This document shows positions 43,750 through 52,790 of a DNA stretch of 64,000 nucleotides, one piece after another. This stretch comes from Levilactobacillus wangkuiensis (lineage in GTDB: Bacteria > Bacillota > Bacilli > Lactobacillales > Lactobacillaceae). Made by a program: the position numbers and the translations under genes. The notes under the pieces are model-generated. The model did no database searches and had not been told where the DNA came from. It worked only from the letters and a program-made list of their open reading frames with translations. The stretch spans positions 1 through 64,000 of the forward strand of contig NZ_BOLM01000010.1 of the NCBI RefSeq assembly GCF_016861605.1, read 5' to 3'. Each line of letters opens with the position of its first letter. The stretch's first letter is position 1.

Positions 43750-44007
43750 TTTAAAATTCCCCCTGTTTTGCGCAACGTCTTATTTTACCATTAAACAGTG
43801 GTCGGGCGCACGTTTTGGCCTTTAAAATGGTTGTAAGATTGTCCGTTTCGCCTGCGGTAGACAGATACACTGGCTTTCACCCATTTTAACTGCACCGTCT
43901 TCTCTGCCGGTAATTTCACTGTCAGCTAAACATACTTTAGGCTGCCGCTCATACTCACTAACATGCCACCCATTTACTCGTTAATCCCACCAAATTTTCT
44001 CGTCATA
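43750..44007. other. Non-coding gap between zapA and the DUF1292 gene
   Basis: About 260 bases with no gene. A GTTTCGCCTGCGGTAGACAG stretch near 43847-43866 and CACCCATTTTAAC near 43879-43891 recall ends of the intergenic repeat family, but no full core or hairpin set is present. At best it is a decayed copy. Confidence 0.4.
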
Positions 44008-44036
44008 CAAAAAAGGACGGAAAAATTCCGTCCTTT
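44008..44036 (-). terminator. Terminator of the DUF1292 gene
   Basis: AAAGGACGGAA / TTCCGTCCTTT hairpin with a T-rich loop, followed by a short T run on the minus strand, 13 bp after the stop. Confidence 0.93.
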
Positions 44037-44048
44037 CGTTGAAACTGA

Positions 44049-44360
44049 CTAGTCTTTTTTACCAGCGTTAGGATCAATGGTCCCATCAGCCAGGAAAGTG
44101 TTCAGTACGGATTCAACCATATCCCATTCTTCGTCGGACTCGATCAATTGCAAGTCGCCACCGGATGGGTTAGCTGGATCATCGTCTGCAGGTAACGCGT
44201 AGGCTTGGATGTCAACTTCCTCGTCGTCGCTCTTGCCTGAAGGGTAAATCAAGATGTATGACTTACCAAAATCGTCAGATTCAAAGGTAAACAGGACATC
44301 GTAAAGTTCTTCGTTACCATTTTCGTCAACTAATGTAATTTGTTCTTGGTCTTCGTTCAT
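44049..44360 (-). CDS. DUF1292 protein (YrzB-like)
   Basis: A 103-residue acidic protein: EQITLVDENGNEELYDVLFTFESDDFGKSYI-type beta domain, then an Asp/Glu-rich C-terminus. It matches DUF1292 proteins (YrzB), always found with ruvX and ireB. The function is unknown. The ATG at 44360 has GTGAGG 6 bases upstream. It lies 8 bp after the ruvX stop. Confidence 0.88.
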   Translation of the reverse strand: MNEDQEQITLVDENGNEELYDVLFTFESDDFGKSYILIYPSGKSDDEEVDIQAYALPADDDPANPSGGDLQLIESDEEWDMVESVLNTFLADGTIDPNAGKKD

Positions 44361-44368
44361 GGGAAACC

Positions 44369-44806
44369 TCACTTTTCTTGAGTTAACTTGCCGTGACGAT
44401 CCAAATAATTTTGGAGAATCAGTCCGGCAGCTAATTTATCAATTACTTTTTTTCGTTTGCGGCGCGAAGTATCCGCTTGTTCCACTAACATACGCTCCGC
44501 CTCAACGGTTGTCAACCGCTCGTCTTCAAAATCGACGGGCAAGTGGAACCGTTCAGTTAACATCTCACCGTACCGCTTAGATGCCGCGGCCCGGGGACCT
44601 AACGAATTGTTCATGTTCTTGGGGAGCCCGACCACAAAGCCTTGGACTTCGTGTGACGCCACCAGTTCTGCGACCCGATTCAACCCGAAGACTTCTTCCT
44701 CTTCTTTGATTGGAATGATCTCAATTCCTTGGGCGGTCCACCCGAGAGCATCGCTAATCGCAATACCCACGGTACGGGAACCCACGTCTAAACCCATTAA
44801 CTTCAT
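44369..44806 (-). CDS. ruvX: RuvX/YqgF Holliday-junction resolvase-like protein
   Basis: A 145-residue RNase H-fold protein. Acidic residues are in [23 protein letters not shown] and the final [14 protein letters not shown], and [14 protein letters not shown] is the central motif. It is essential or near-essential in many bacteria; roles proposed are junction resolution and 16S rRNA 5'-end processing. Its ATG overlaps the ireB stop (ATGA). Confidence 0.93.
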   Translation of the reverse strand: MKLMGLDVGSRTVGIAISDALGWTAQGIEIIPIKEEEEVFGLNRVAELVASHEVQGFVVGLPKNMNNSLGPRAAASKRYGEMLTERFHLPVDFEDERLTTVEAERMLVEQADTSRRKRKKVIDKLAAGLILQNYLDRHGKLTQEK

Positions 44807-45075
44807 GAAGGCTTCACCGGTCCATTCTGATTCAGGTAGAAACGCACTAGCTCTTCAATAATCTCGTCGCGCTCGTGCTTCCGAATCAAGTTCCGTGCAT
44901 CATTGATACGTGGAATATATGCAGGATCGCCCGATAGTAGGTAGCCGACAATCTGATTAATTGGATTATAACCCTTTTCCTCTAGTGCTTGATAGACCGT
45001 TACCAGCGTATCATGAACGTCCTTTGGTTGGTTAGCCCCAAAGTCAAAATACATCGTTTTGTCTAATGAACTCAC
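44803..45075 (-). CDS. ireB: IreB family regulatory phosphoprotein
   Basis: A 90-residue protein with the full IreB pattern: [63 protein letters not shown]. In Enterococcus IreB is a substrate of the Ser/Thr kinase IreK and controls cephalosporin resistance. The conserved Thr near the N-terminus is present. I placed the start at a GTG (45075) with GGGGGTG upstream, which gives the usual length; the longer open frame has no such site. Confidence 0.93.
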   Translation of the reverse strand: MSSLDKTMYFDFGANQPKDVHDTLVTVYQALEEKGYNPINQIVGYLLSGDPAYIPRINDARNLIRKHERDEIIEELVRFYLNQNGPVKPS

Positions 45076-45183
45076 TATAAAACACCCCCGCACTTCCTCG
45101 CTTAGCCTTAATTTTACTCGATTACCGCCCAAACTACAACGCACTTCAGCAATGTAATCTATTCGTAATACTGTTGCTGGGAA

Positions 45184-45210
45184 GGGAGCCACTCGAATCG
45201 AGCCGCTCCC
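45184..45210. other. Strong inverted repeat in the alaS-ireB gap
   Basis: GGGAGCC-CTCGA / TCGAG-GCTCCC around ATTCG-type loop, between the alaS stop and the ireB start. No T-run follows on either strand, so it is more likely an mRNA-processing or stability hairpin than a terminator. Confidence 0.5.
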
Positions 45211-45357
45211 TCCTCCTGACTAAGCTTTTAGCTAAATTTCAATAATTAGTGTCGCGCCATCACTGGCAAATTCACCCGTACTGCCGCCAGCACCAACCTT
45301 AAACATGATTAATAGTTTAACAGAATGACCACGAGATTCAAGCAAAACGCCTCAGCG

Positions 45358-47997
45358 TTAGTCTTGATCAGCCAACCAATCGGCCGCAGCCGTCATGGCA
45401 TCTGGTAAGCCCGCTGGGTTCTTCCCACCGGCTTGGGCCAGGTTAGGCCGACCGCCGCCACCACCGTTGATCTTTGGTGAAATGGCTTTGATCAAATCGC
45501 CAGCCTTGACCTGCTTTTGCTTGTCCGCGCTAACGGCCACAATCAGGTTCGCCTTACCATTGACTTCCGCACCCAATACTAACACATCGGAAAGGGCTTG
45601 GTCACGCCAAGTGTCGGCTAAGGCCCGCAACTGGTCCATCTTGGAGACTTGAACGGTCCCGCTGATCAACTTGTAGTTACCAGCCGTGACCACGTTGTCA
45701 AAGACAGCACCGGCCTGTTGGCTAGCTAATTTGCCTTCTAAGGCCGCTTGCTTTTGTTCTAAGCTCTTGACTTGGGCTTGCAGGGCGTTAACCTTCTGAG
45801 CGACTTCAGTGACCTGAGTCACCTTCAAATCGCTCGCAACGGCATGCAAGATGTCATCGTGTTCATGCAAGTACTTGTAGGCAGCCGCAGAGGTCACCGC
45901 TTCGATCCGCCGAACACCGGCACCGACACCAGATTCCGAGGTAATCTTGAACAGGCCAATTTCATTGGTATTCTTGACGTGGTTCCCCCCACAGAATTCG
46001 GTGACGAAATCGCCAGCACTGACAACCCGAACGACCTTACCGTACTTTTCGCTGAACAAGGCAATGGCGCCCATTTGCTTAGCAGATTCGATATCGGTTT
46101 CAACCGTCGTCACGGGTAATTCGGCGAAGATCTTTTCGTTCACAATGGCTTCGGCCTTGGCCAAATCGGCAGGATCAACCTGACCGAAGTGGGTGAAGTC
46201 AAACCGCAAGTAGTCGCCTTCAACCAGTGAGCCGGCTTGTTGGGTGTGTTCGCCAAAGACCTCACGCAACGCCTTGTCTAACAAGTGGGTTGCGGTATGG
46301 TTCTTTTCGACCTTGCTATGGAAGATGGTGTCGACCTTGAGTTGGTAAGTTGCACCCTTCTTCAATGGCGCAACGACCGTCAGCGTGTGCAGGTTCTGGC
46401 CGTTAGGGGCGTGTTGGACGTCAGCAACGTGGGCAACCACGTGCCCGGCTTCGTCCAAGATGTCCCCTTTGTCAGCGACCTGGCCACCCATTTCAGCGTA
46501 GAATGGCGTGGTGTCAAACATGGCTTCAACGGTGCCAGTTGTGGCTTCGTCAGCCAGTTGGTCATCAACCACGAGTTCGGTTAACTTGCTCGTCGTTTCG
46601 AGTTGGGTGTAACCCACGTATTGGCTAGGCGTCGTCACGTTGATCAAGAGATCATGTTGCAGGCCCATGGCCGTTTGCTTGCCACGTGCGTTACGAGCGC
46701 GATCTTTTTGCTTTTGCATTTCAGCCTTGAAGCCGTCAACGTCGACCGTGATGGCCTGGTCATCGGCATATTCTTCGGTCAGTTCAACCGGGAAGCCGTA
46801 CGTGTCGTACAACTTGAAAGCGTCGGGACCGGCGATTTGGCTACCGCCCTGCTTCTTTAAGTCGGCAATCAAGCTGTTCAGCAGCGTTAATCCACCGTCC
46901 AGCGTTTCGCCAAAGCGGTCTTCTTCGGAACGCACGACCTTGGCAATGTAATCGGCCTGAGCCAAAACGTCTGGGTAGTAAGACTGCATGATGGTCCCAA
47001 CGACGGGAACCAATTGGTCTAAGAAGGCCCCCTTGATGCCTAACTTTTGGCCATTCACAACGGCCCGCCGGATCAAACGACGGATGACATAGCCACGGCC
47101 TTCGTTACCAGGCAACGCACCGTCACCGATGGCAAATGTGATGGCCCGCGCATGGTCCGCAATCACCTTGAAGGACACATCGTCTTCCTTGTTGGCACCA
47201 TACTTCTTGCCATCGCTGAGTTCAGCGGTCTTTTCAATGATTGGCATGAACAAGTCAGTTTCAAAGTTTGTCCGGGCATTTTGGAAAATCGAAACGACTC
47301 GTTCGAGGCCCATCCCCGTATCAATGTTCTTCCGAGGCAATGGCTTGTAGCTGCCATCGGGTTCGTGGTTGAACTGGGAGAACACGATGTTCCAGACTTC
47401 CAGGTAACGTTCGTTTTCGCCACCAGGGTAGTTTTCAGGATCGTCATCGGCCAGATTGTTAAAGGCTTCACCACGGTCGTAGAAGATTTCGGAGTCAGGA
47501 CCAGAAGGACCCTCACCAATATCCCAGAAGTTATCTTCAACGCCGATAATGTGGTCAGGGGCCACGCCAGCAGCCTCCCAATCAGCCTTGGCGTCGGTAT
47601 CCTTCGGGTAAACGGTCATGTACAGTTTATCTGGATCCCAACCGAACCAGTCTGGGGACGTTAAGAGTTCCCATGCCCAAGTGATGGCTTCCTTCTTAAA
47701 GTAATCACCAACGGAAAAGTTCCCGAGCATTTCAAATAACGTATGGTGCCGCGCAGTCTTCCCCACGTTTTCAATATCGTTCGTCCGAATACTCTTTTGT
47801 GAACTGGTCAAACGAGGATTCTCTGGCACAACTTGGCCGGAGAAGTATTTCTTCATCGTGGCAACCCCGGAATTGATCCACAGTAATGATGGATCATCCT
47901 TGGGAACCAGTGATGCACTAGGCTCAATGGTGTGGCCCTTCGACTTGAAAAAGTCGAGGTACATTTGCCGAATCTGACTACTAGTTAGCTCTTTCAT
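45358..47997 (-). CDS. alaS: Alanine-tRNA ligase
   Basis: An 879-residue class II synthetase that charges tRNA-Ala and edits mischarged Ser/Gly. The N-terminal catalytic domain has SSQKSIRTNDIENVGKTARHHTLFEMLGNFS and GMGLERVV. The editing domain has HTATHLLDKALREV and FCGGNHV, and the C-terminal DHHA1-like oligomerisation domain has GGGGGRPNLAQAGG. It is full length. It is controlled by an upstream T-box leader with a perfect promoter. A short AACGC/GCGTT hairpin at the stop codon may end the transcript or leave it running into ireB-ruvX. Confidence 0.97.
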   Translation of the reverse strand: MKELTSSQIRQMYLDFFKSKGHTIEPSASLVPKDDPSLLWINSGVATMKKYFSGQVVPENPRLTSSQKSIRTNDIENVGKTARHHTLFEMLGNFSVGDYFKKEAITWAWELLTSPDWFGWDPDKLYMTVYPKDTDAKADWEAAGVAPDHIIGVEDNFWDIGEGPSGPDSEIFYDRGEAFNNLADDDPENYPGGENERYLEVWNIVFSQFNHEPDGSYKPLPRKNIDTGMGLERVVSIFQNARTNFETDLFMPIIEKTAELSDGKKYGANKEDDVSFKVIADHARAITFAIGDGALPGNEGRGYVIRRLIRRAVVNGQKLGIKGAFLDQLVPVVGTIMQSYYPDVLAQADYIAKVVRSEEDRFGETLDGGLTLLNSLIADLKKQGGSQIAGPDAFKLYDTYGFPVELTEEYADDQAITVDVDGFKAEMQKQKDRARNARGKQTAMGLQHDLLINVTTPSQYVGYTQLETTSKLTELVVDDQLADEATTGTVEAMFDTTPFYAEMGGQVADKGDILDEAGHVVAHVADVQHAPNGQNLHTLTVVAPLKKGATYQLKVDTIFHSKVEKNHTATHLLDKALREVFGEHTQQAGSLVEGDYLRFDFTHFGQVDPADLAKAEAIVNEKIFAELPVTTVETDIESAKQMGAIALFSEKYGKVVRVVSAGDFVTEFCGGNHVKNTNEIGLFKITSESGVGAGVRRIEAVTSAAAYKYLHEHDDILHAVASDLKVTQVTEVAQKVNALQAQVKSLEQKQAALEGKLASQQAGAVFDNVVTAGNYKLISGTVQVSKMDQLRALADTWRDQALSDVLVLGAEVNGKANLIVAVSADKQKQVKAGDLIKAISPKINGGGGGRPNLAQAGGKNPAGLPDAMTAAADWLADQD

Positions 47998-48008
47998 CTC
48001 TCAAATAC

Positions 48009-48231
48009 CTCCAAAAATGTCAAAAACACCGTTGCCCGTAGAGACGCCGAAGCGCGGTACCACTCTACTTGCAACGATGTTTTAATCGTTAACCTCTTAA
48101 ACTCATAACGCTGAGTCGCGATGTTCCTGAGGGAGCGCCACTGAATCCATGAGTCGTTTTTCACAGCAACCAAAACGTTTCTGAAAGTCATGGGGTCAGG
48201 GTATGTCCTCGATAGTATATTTAAATGTCCA
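48009..48231 (-). promoter_or_regulatory. T-box riboswitch leader of alaS
   Basis: Minus-strand leader of about 220 nt between a perfect promoter and alaS. The T-box sequence AGAGTGGTACCGCG (48053-48066) is the conserved antiterminator bulge; its TGGT pairs with an ACCA tRNA end, fitting tRNA-Ala. It is followed by CTTCGGCGTCTCTACGGG and GTGTTTTTGAC, the terminator arm and T-run. Stem I occupies about 48125-48225. Uncharged tRNA-Ala should promote read-through. I could not fix the specifier codon with confidence. Confidence 0.93.
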
Positions 48232-48237
48232 CTTGAA

Positions 48238-48266
48238 ATTATAGGTGTGGCGCACTTTCTTGTCAA
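48238..48266 (-). promoter_or_regulatory. alaS promoter (perfect sigma-A consensus)
   Basis: On the minus strand TTGACA (48261-48266) and TATAAT (48238-48243) are separated by exactly 17 bases. Both boxes are perfect, which suits a leader whose output is set by T-box attenuation. Confidence 0.9.
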
Positions 48267-48310
48267 CTAAACGTTCGGGAAAACTTTGGGTGATTGTCAG
48301 CAGTCTACAT

Positions 48311-48485
48311 CGCCTACCGGACCGCCAAAATGAACCGGAACGCGGTGGGCAGGACATCCAGAGCCACAGAACGGTCTCTGAACTCGCTTTGAACCGCCAA
48401 AGGCCGCGTTTCAAAGTCGCCATTTAGAGCCCGTGCCGTGCCCTAAATCCCACGGCTGAGTTCATTTTGGCCGTCCTCTCGGCTT
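48311..48485 (+). repeat. Structured intergenic repeat, type A, copy A3
   Basis: Outer stem CCGCCAAAATGAAC / GTTCATTTTGG with GGAC/GTCC below it, so the usual GGTGAAAA shell is changed on both arms. P3 is CGCTTTGAA/TTTCAAAGTCG and P4 is ATTTAG-GC/GCCCTAAAT-type. It lies 45 bp upstream of the alaS promoter. Confidence 0.85.
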
Positions 48486-48593
48486 AGACTGGTTTGGGGC
48501 GTTCCCGTCTGAACTTACTCGCAGTGTGTTTAAACTTGTTGACGGGTTGTGCCGAATCCGGCTTCCCTTGATTGGCAGTATCTTTGCTGACGG

Positions 48594-48869
48594 GCTTGGC
48601 TTACTGCGTTAATCTTTCTCTCGCCAAACTATCCAGAAACTTGCGGCCTCTGAAACGTGTCACTGTCGGGCAACTGGTTCCGCTTAGAAAAATAAGACGC
48701 TCCTGTCCGGCATAGGCGTTTTACCGATTGCATTGGCTTACTGCGTTAAACCTGCTCTCGCCATTTTATCCGAAAACTTGCGGCCTCTGAAACGTGCTAC
48801 ACAGGGCAGGTCCCTGCGCTTAGCAAAAAGAGAGCTCCAAGCCGGCTCTGCCGACTTGAAACTCTCTTC
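48594..48869 (-). repeat. Tandem duplicated terminator unit downstream of cshB
   Basis: Two units spaced 138 bp apart (conserved cores 48597-48660 and 48735-48796) share TTGGCTTACTGCGTTAA, CTCTCGCCA, AACTTGCGGCCTCTGAAA and CGTG, then GCTTAG and A-rich DNA. On the minus strand each is a terminator-like hairpin with a T-run followed by the conserved core. The first hairpin met by cshB transcripts (48825-48869) is strong: AAGAGAG-CAAGTCGGC / GCCGGCTTG-CTCTCTT then TTT. The second (48693-48721) is weaker. Confidence 0.75.
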
Positions 48870-48907
48870 TCGCTAATGCTCAGGACCTAACCGCCCTGTT
48901 CCGCACT

Positions 48908-50266
48908 CTATTGATACCGATCCGACTCGCGTTTCCGCCGCTTACGTTCATTTCTGGCGCTTTGGCGTTGGGCGATTCGGCGTTCTTGGTCTTTTCTACG
49001 GTGAATTTCTTGCTTGATTTGGTGCTTGTAACCCGGCTTGATTTTCTTCTTCTTTTTCATAACGAAACCAATCAAACCTGGATCAAGCTTTTCGGTACTC
49101 TTGTTCCGTTGCGTCCGGCGGTTCCGGTCGTAGGAATCGATGATTTCGCCGTTGCTGATTCGCTTAGGCTGGAACTTGATGCCCATGGCTTCAATCTCAG
49201 CGACCTTGGCTTCTTCATCTGGTGAGTACAACGTGATGGCCGTGCCGTGCATCCCCTGACGACCCGTCCGGCCGACCCGGTGGACGAAGAAGTCTAGGTC
49301 TTCTGGAATGTCATCGTTGATCACGTGAGAGACCCCTTCAATATCAATTCCCCGGGCAGCCAAATCGGTCGCCACAACGAATTGGAATTGGAGGTTCTTG
49401 ACTTCACGCATGACCCGCTTCCGTTCACGAGGCTTGATACCCCCATGAATCATCGCGACCTTCATGCCCTGGGCCTGCAAGAAGTCGTGGATTTGTTCAA
49501 CCCGCGTCTTGGTGTTGGCAAAAATCAGGACTAAGTAAGGTTCACCCATCGTAATCAATTGGTAGATCAATTGGTTCCGGTTCTGACCTTTGGTTGAAAT
49601 CAACCAGTTGTCGATCGTATCAGAAATAATCGTATCGGTTGGAATCTCTTCAACGACGGGATGGTTCATGTATTTCTTTAAGAAGGGATTCAATCGTTGT
49701 GGAATGGTGGCCGAGAAAACCATCATTTGCAAGTCTTTCGGCATCCGTCCAGCAATCCGGTCGACTTGGTCCAAGAACCCAAGGTCTAAGGTCATGTCGG
49801 CTTCATCCACGACAAATTGACGTGCGGTATGCACATCCAAGGCGTCTGATTGGATCAAGTCCATGACCCGACCGGGCGTCCCGATAACCAATTGGGGTTG
49901 GAAGTGCCGCAGTTTTTCAACTTGGCGCTTCTTGTCGGTCCCACCGACGTAGTTCCCAATCCGAATTTCAAATGGGGATTCAGCAGCTAATTGTTCAGCG
50001 GCCGTGTGAATCTGGTAAGCCAGTTCCCGGCTAGGCGTGGTGATGACGGCCTGAACCTGGTTTTCTGACGTTAACTGGTTAAAAATGGGCAGTAAGAACG
50101 TATGCGTCTTCCCGCTCCCAGTCTGGGATTGGCCCACGACATCTTTGCCCGAAGCAATCACGGGAATTAATTTTTCCTGGACCTTGGTCGGGGTCGTGAA
50201 ACCAATCTTTTGCAAGGCCGTCATTAAGTACGGCTGCAAGTTGAATTGTTTAAAATCTGCGGTCAT
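48908..50266 (-). CDS. cshB: DEAD-box RNA helicase (CshB-like)
   Basis: A 452-residue ATP-dependent RNA helicase. In order: Q motif GFTTPTKVQ, motif I SQTGSGKTH, PSREL, TPGR, DEAD box VVDEADMTLDLG, motif III FSATIP, then in domain 2 IHGGIKPRERKR, ATDLAARGIDIEGV and HRVGRTGR. A Lys/Arg-rich C-terminal extension (about 380-452) probably binds RNA. CshB (YqfR) aids mRNA folding and decay and cold growth. It overlaps the nrnA stop by 4 bp. Confidence 0.92.
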   Translation of the reverse strand: MTADFKQFNLQPYLMTALQKIGFTTPTKVQEKLIPVIASGKDVVGQSQTGSGKTHTFLLPIFNQLTSENQVQAVITTPSRELAYQIHTAAEQLAAESPFEIRIGNYVGGTDKKRQVEKLRHFQPQLVIGTPGRVMDLIQSDALDVHTARQFVVDEADMTLDLGFLDQVDRIAGRMPKDLQMMVFSATIPQRLNPFLKKYMNHPVVEEIPTDTIISDTIDNWLISTKGQNRNQLIYQLITMGEPYLVLIFANTKTRVEQIHDFLQAQGMKVAMIHGGIKPRERKRVMREVKNLQFQFVVATDLAARGIDIEGVSHVINDDIPEDLDFFVHRVGRTGRQGMHGTAITLYSPDEEAKVAEIEAMGIKFQPKRISNGEIIDSYDRNRRTQRNKSTEKLDPGLIGFVMKKKKKIKPGYKHQIKQEIHRRKDQERRIAQRQSARNERKRRKRESDRYQ

Positions 50267-51228
50267 TCATTTTCTCCTTTAGTGTTAGCCACTAACTCAT
50301 CGAGCTCGTGAATAACTTGGTCAATTTCTGCCTGATCGTGGGCTGTGGCGCCACTGGCCAAGGCGTGACCGCCCCCACCGTGGTTCTTAGCCAATTCGTT
50401 GATGGAAGGTCCCTTTGAACGCAACCGAATGCGGAAGGTCTTGTCCTTGGCTTCAACGAAGATGGCCCAAGCCACAACGGAGGTGATCTTACCGGGCAAT
50501 GGCACGACGGCGGACGTGGAGTCACTGGCAGCGAGGCCAAAGGATTCCACGATTTCGTCGGTCAGCTTCAAATAAGCCGCCCCACTAGGCAAAATTTCTA
50601 AGTTCTGGTAAACGTAAGCGGACAACCGCGCCATTTCTGGGGAAATTTCATCCTCAGCCTGGTTGACGTCCGTCATTGAGAAGTTGTAAGTCAGTAACTT
50701 ACTGGCAACGGCAAACGTGTTGGCTGACGTGGCCGGGTACATGAACCGCCCGGTGTCGCCAATGATGCCGGCATAAAGTAGTCGTGCCGCATCGTCAGAC
50801 ATGGTGAGTGCCGTGGCATTCTTGGCGTACCAATCATAAATAATCTCGGACGTGCTGGACGCTTGGTCCAACACCCATTGAATGTCGCCAAAGGCATCAT
50901 CATTGGGATGATGGTCGATCTTGATGACTGCGGCCCCCGTGGACCACCGTTCATCGTCGACTCGGGGTTGGTTAGCGGTGTCCACAACAATCACTAACGC
51001 ACCCTGATAAACGCCATCTTCCACGTCTTGGTCGGCTTGACCCATCCAGTCGAAGCCGGGGTAATGCTTACCCACAGCCAGAATCTTCTTTTCTGGGAAG
51101 CTCGCTTGTAAAATGTCCCGCAAAGCCAGTTGAGCCCCGATACAATCGGGATCAGGCCGCTGGTGACGGTGAATAATAATTGTCTGATACTTTTTGATTT
51201 CTTCTAAAATGGCAGCTTCAATAGCCAT
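50263..51228 (-). CDS. nrnA: DHH/DHHA1 nanoRNase and pAp phosphatase NrnA
   Basis: A 321-residue bifunctional phosphodiesterase that degrades 2-5 nt oligoribonucleotides and dephosphorylates pAp. Motifs: HQRPDPDCIGAQ, VIVVDTAN, IKIDHHPNDD, YAGIIGDTGRF, then DHHA1 with NHGGGGHALASGA. It lies directly upstream of and overlapping cshB, so nano-RNA turnover and RNA unwinding are encoded together. It follows repeat copy A4. Confidence 0.94.
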   Translation of the reverse strand: MAIEAAILEEIKKYQTIIIHRHQRPDPDCIGAQLALRDILQASFPEKKILAVGKHYPGFDWMGQADQDVEDGVYQGALVIVVDTANQPRVDDERWSTGAAVIKIDHHPNDDAFGDIQWVLDQASSTSEIIYDWYAKNATALTMSDDAARLLYAGIIGDTGRFMYPATSANTFAVASKLLTYNFSMTDVNQAEDEISPEMARLSAYVYQNLEILPSGAAYLKLTDEIVESFGLAASDSTSAVVPLPGKITSVVAWAIFVEAKDKTFRIRLRSKGPSINELAKNHGGGGHALASGATAHDQAEIDQVIHELDELVANTKGENE

Positions 51229-51344
51229 AGGTTCACCCGTTTTCTATCCGATTTTTTCGACCAAGACGCGTCGATACCGCGTTTCAGTATACAAGTTTTA
51301 GCGCGCAATTTCAATAAAACTCGGTCCAAGCTGGGTTAAGCCAT

Positions 51345-51521
51345 CGCCTCCGGGGTGGGAAAAACTGGACCGGAACGCGGTGGGCAGGACGTCCAGAGCC
51401 AAAGAGCGGTCTCTGAACTCGCTTTGAACCTCTGAGAAACGAGTTTCAAAGTCGCCATTTCTTAAGGGTTCCCCTTAAGAAATCCCACGGCTGAGTCCAT
51501 TTTTCCCACCCCTGCGGCTGA
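51345..51521 (+). repeat. Structured intergenic repeat, type A, copy A4
   Basis: Outer stem GGGAAAAACTGGAC / GTCCATTTTTCCC, P2 CAGAG/CTCTG with the GCCAAAG-AG-CGGTC loop, P3 CGCTTTGAA/TTTCAAAGTCG, P4 ATTTCTTAAGGG/CCCTTAAGAAAT, closing CCCACGGCTGAG and CCTGCGGCTGA. It lies between the dinB stop and the nrnA start. Confidence 0.9.
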
Positions 51522-51641
51522 TATTGGTTGAACCCATGCCACCGTATTTTATTGACCTTGTTGCTAATCGCCATTAATCATTGTTCTTGTAAGTTAGATT
51601 TAATTCCTAACTACCGATAACTTGACCTCACCCAACATTTT

Positions 51642-52748
51642 CTAATCATCGCCACCAAACAGTGGTAACTTGACGTTTTCAAAAGTTTGCGCGGCTAGTC
51701 CAGTTAACGTGATGCCCAGCAAGCGGACCTGCTCGTCATCCCCGGCCACGCTGTGGTAGAGATCCAGAGCTAAGTCGTAATAGACGCTGGCATCGTTGGC
51801 AATGAAGTCCGTTTGGGTCACGCGCTTCGTGATGGTGTTGAACTCGCTGTCCCGTAGCTTGAGAACTAGCGTCTTGCCGTGCCGTTGCTTTTGCTTGACC
51901 GTTGCCGCGACCATTTCTGCCAGCCGTTGTAGTTGCGTTTCCACCTCGCCGACCGACGACAACGGTGGCCCGTACGTGCGCTCCTTGCCAATCGACTTGC
52001 GCTCACGCAAATACTCGACCGGCCGCTCATCAATGCCGCGTACCCGTTGATACAAAATGTAACCGAACTTGCCGAAGTCATGAATCAATTCCAACTGGGA
52101 TTTTTGATACAGATCCGCCCCGGTTTGAATGCCTAGCTCATGCATCTTGGGCACGGTCTTCTTGCCCACGCCCCGGTAGCGCTCAATCGGCAACGCCATC
52201 AAGAAGTCGTGCGCGTCCTCCGGCAGAATCACGCTCACCCCAACTGGCTTACGGAAGTCCGAGGCCTCCTTGGCTAGAAACTTACTATAGGAAATGCCGG
52301 TCGAACAGGTCAAATGGGTCTTATCAAAAATTTCCACCTGAATCTCGTGGGCCACCTGAACCGCCGAACGGATATGTTTCTTATTCTCCGTGATATCCAA
52401 ATAGGCTTCATCAAAAGCCACGGTCTCAATCTTATCCGTGTACTCATGAAAAATTTCGTGAATCTGATCGGAAATTTCGCGGTAATGGGGAAAGTCTGGC
52501 GTCTTAAAGGTGGCATGTGGGGCCAGCTTAAACGCCTCGTTGGCATTCATGGCGGAATGCACGCCTAGCTGCCGCGCCACGTAATTGGCCGTGGTCACGA
52601 CGCCGCGGCCGCCAGTCGTTCGGGGATCTCTGGCAATGATCAACGCGTGGCCCTTGAACTCGGGGTGGTCCCGTTCCTCAATCGACGCGTAAAACGCATC
52701 CATGTCGACGTGAATGATTTTTCTTTGCGTGTATTTTTCCGGGACCAC
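51642..52748 (-). CDS. dinB: DNA polymerase IV
   Basis: A 368-residue Y-family translesion polymerase. Metal-binding Asp residues are in [13 protein letters not shown] and [11 protein letters not shown]; the little finger domain begins near residue 240 (SIGKERTYG). The start is a GTG at 52748 with AAGGAGGGG 8 bases upstream; the open frame extends toward repeat A5 but that region is repeat, not protein. It lies between copies A4 and A5, so it forms its own transcription unit. Confidence 0.94.
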   Translation of the reverse strand: MVPEKYTQRKIIHVDMDAFYASIEERDHPEFKGHALIIARDPRTTGGRGVVTTANYVARQLGVHSAMNANEAFKLAPHATFKTPDFPHYREISDQIHEIFHEYTDKIETVAFDEAYLDITENKKHIRSAVQVAHEIQVEIFDKTHLTCSTGISYSKFLAKEASDFRKPVGVSVILPEDAHDFLMALPIERYRGVGKKTVPKMHELGIQTGADLYQKSQLELIHDFGKFGYILYQRVRGIDERPVEYLRERKSIGKERTYGPPLSSVGEVETQLQRLAEMVAATVKQKQRHGKTLVLKLRDSEFNTITKRVTQTDFIANDASVYYDLALDLYHSVAGDDEQVRLLGITLTGLAAQTFENVKLPLFGGDD

Positions 52749-52790
52749 GGCCTTCCCCTCCTTTCCACGATTTTCCGGTTGTGCAGTCGT

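Noticed and set aside
45280-45310. A 24-codon minus-strand frame MFKVGAGGSTGEF-type between alaS and ireB
   Set aside because: It looks protein-like (Gly-rich) but is very short and has no ribosome binding site; at most a gene remnant.
47994-48266. A 90-codon frame upstream of alaS
   Set aside because: It coincides with the T-box leader and promoter; the conserved bases are explained by RNA structure.
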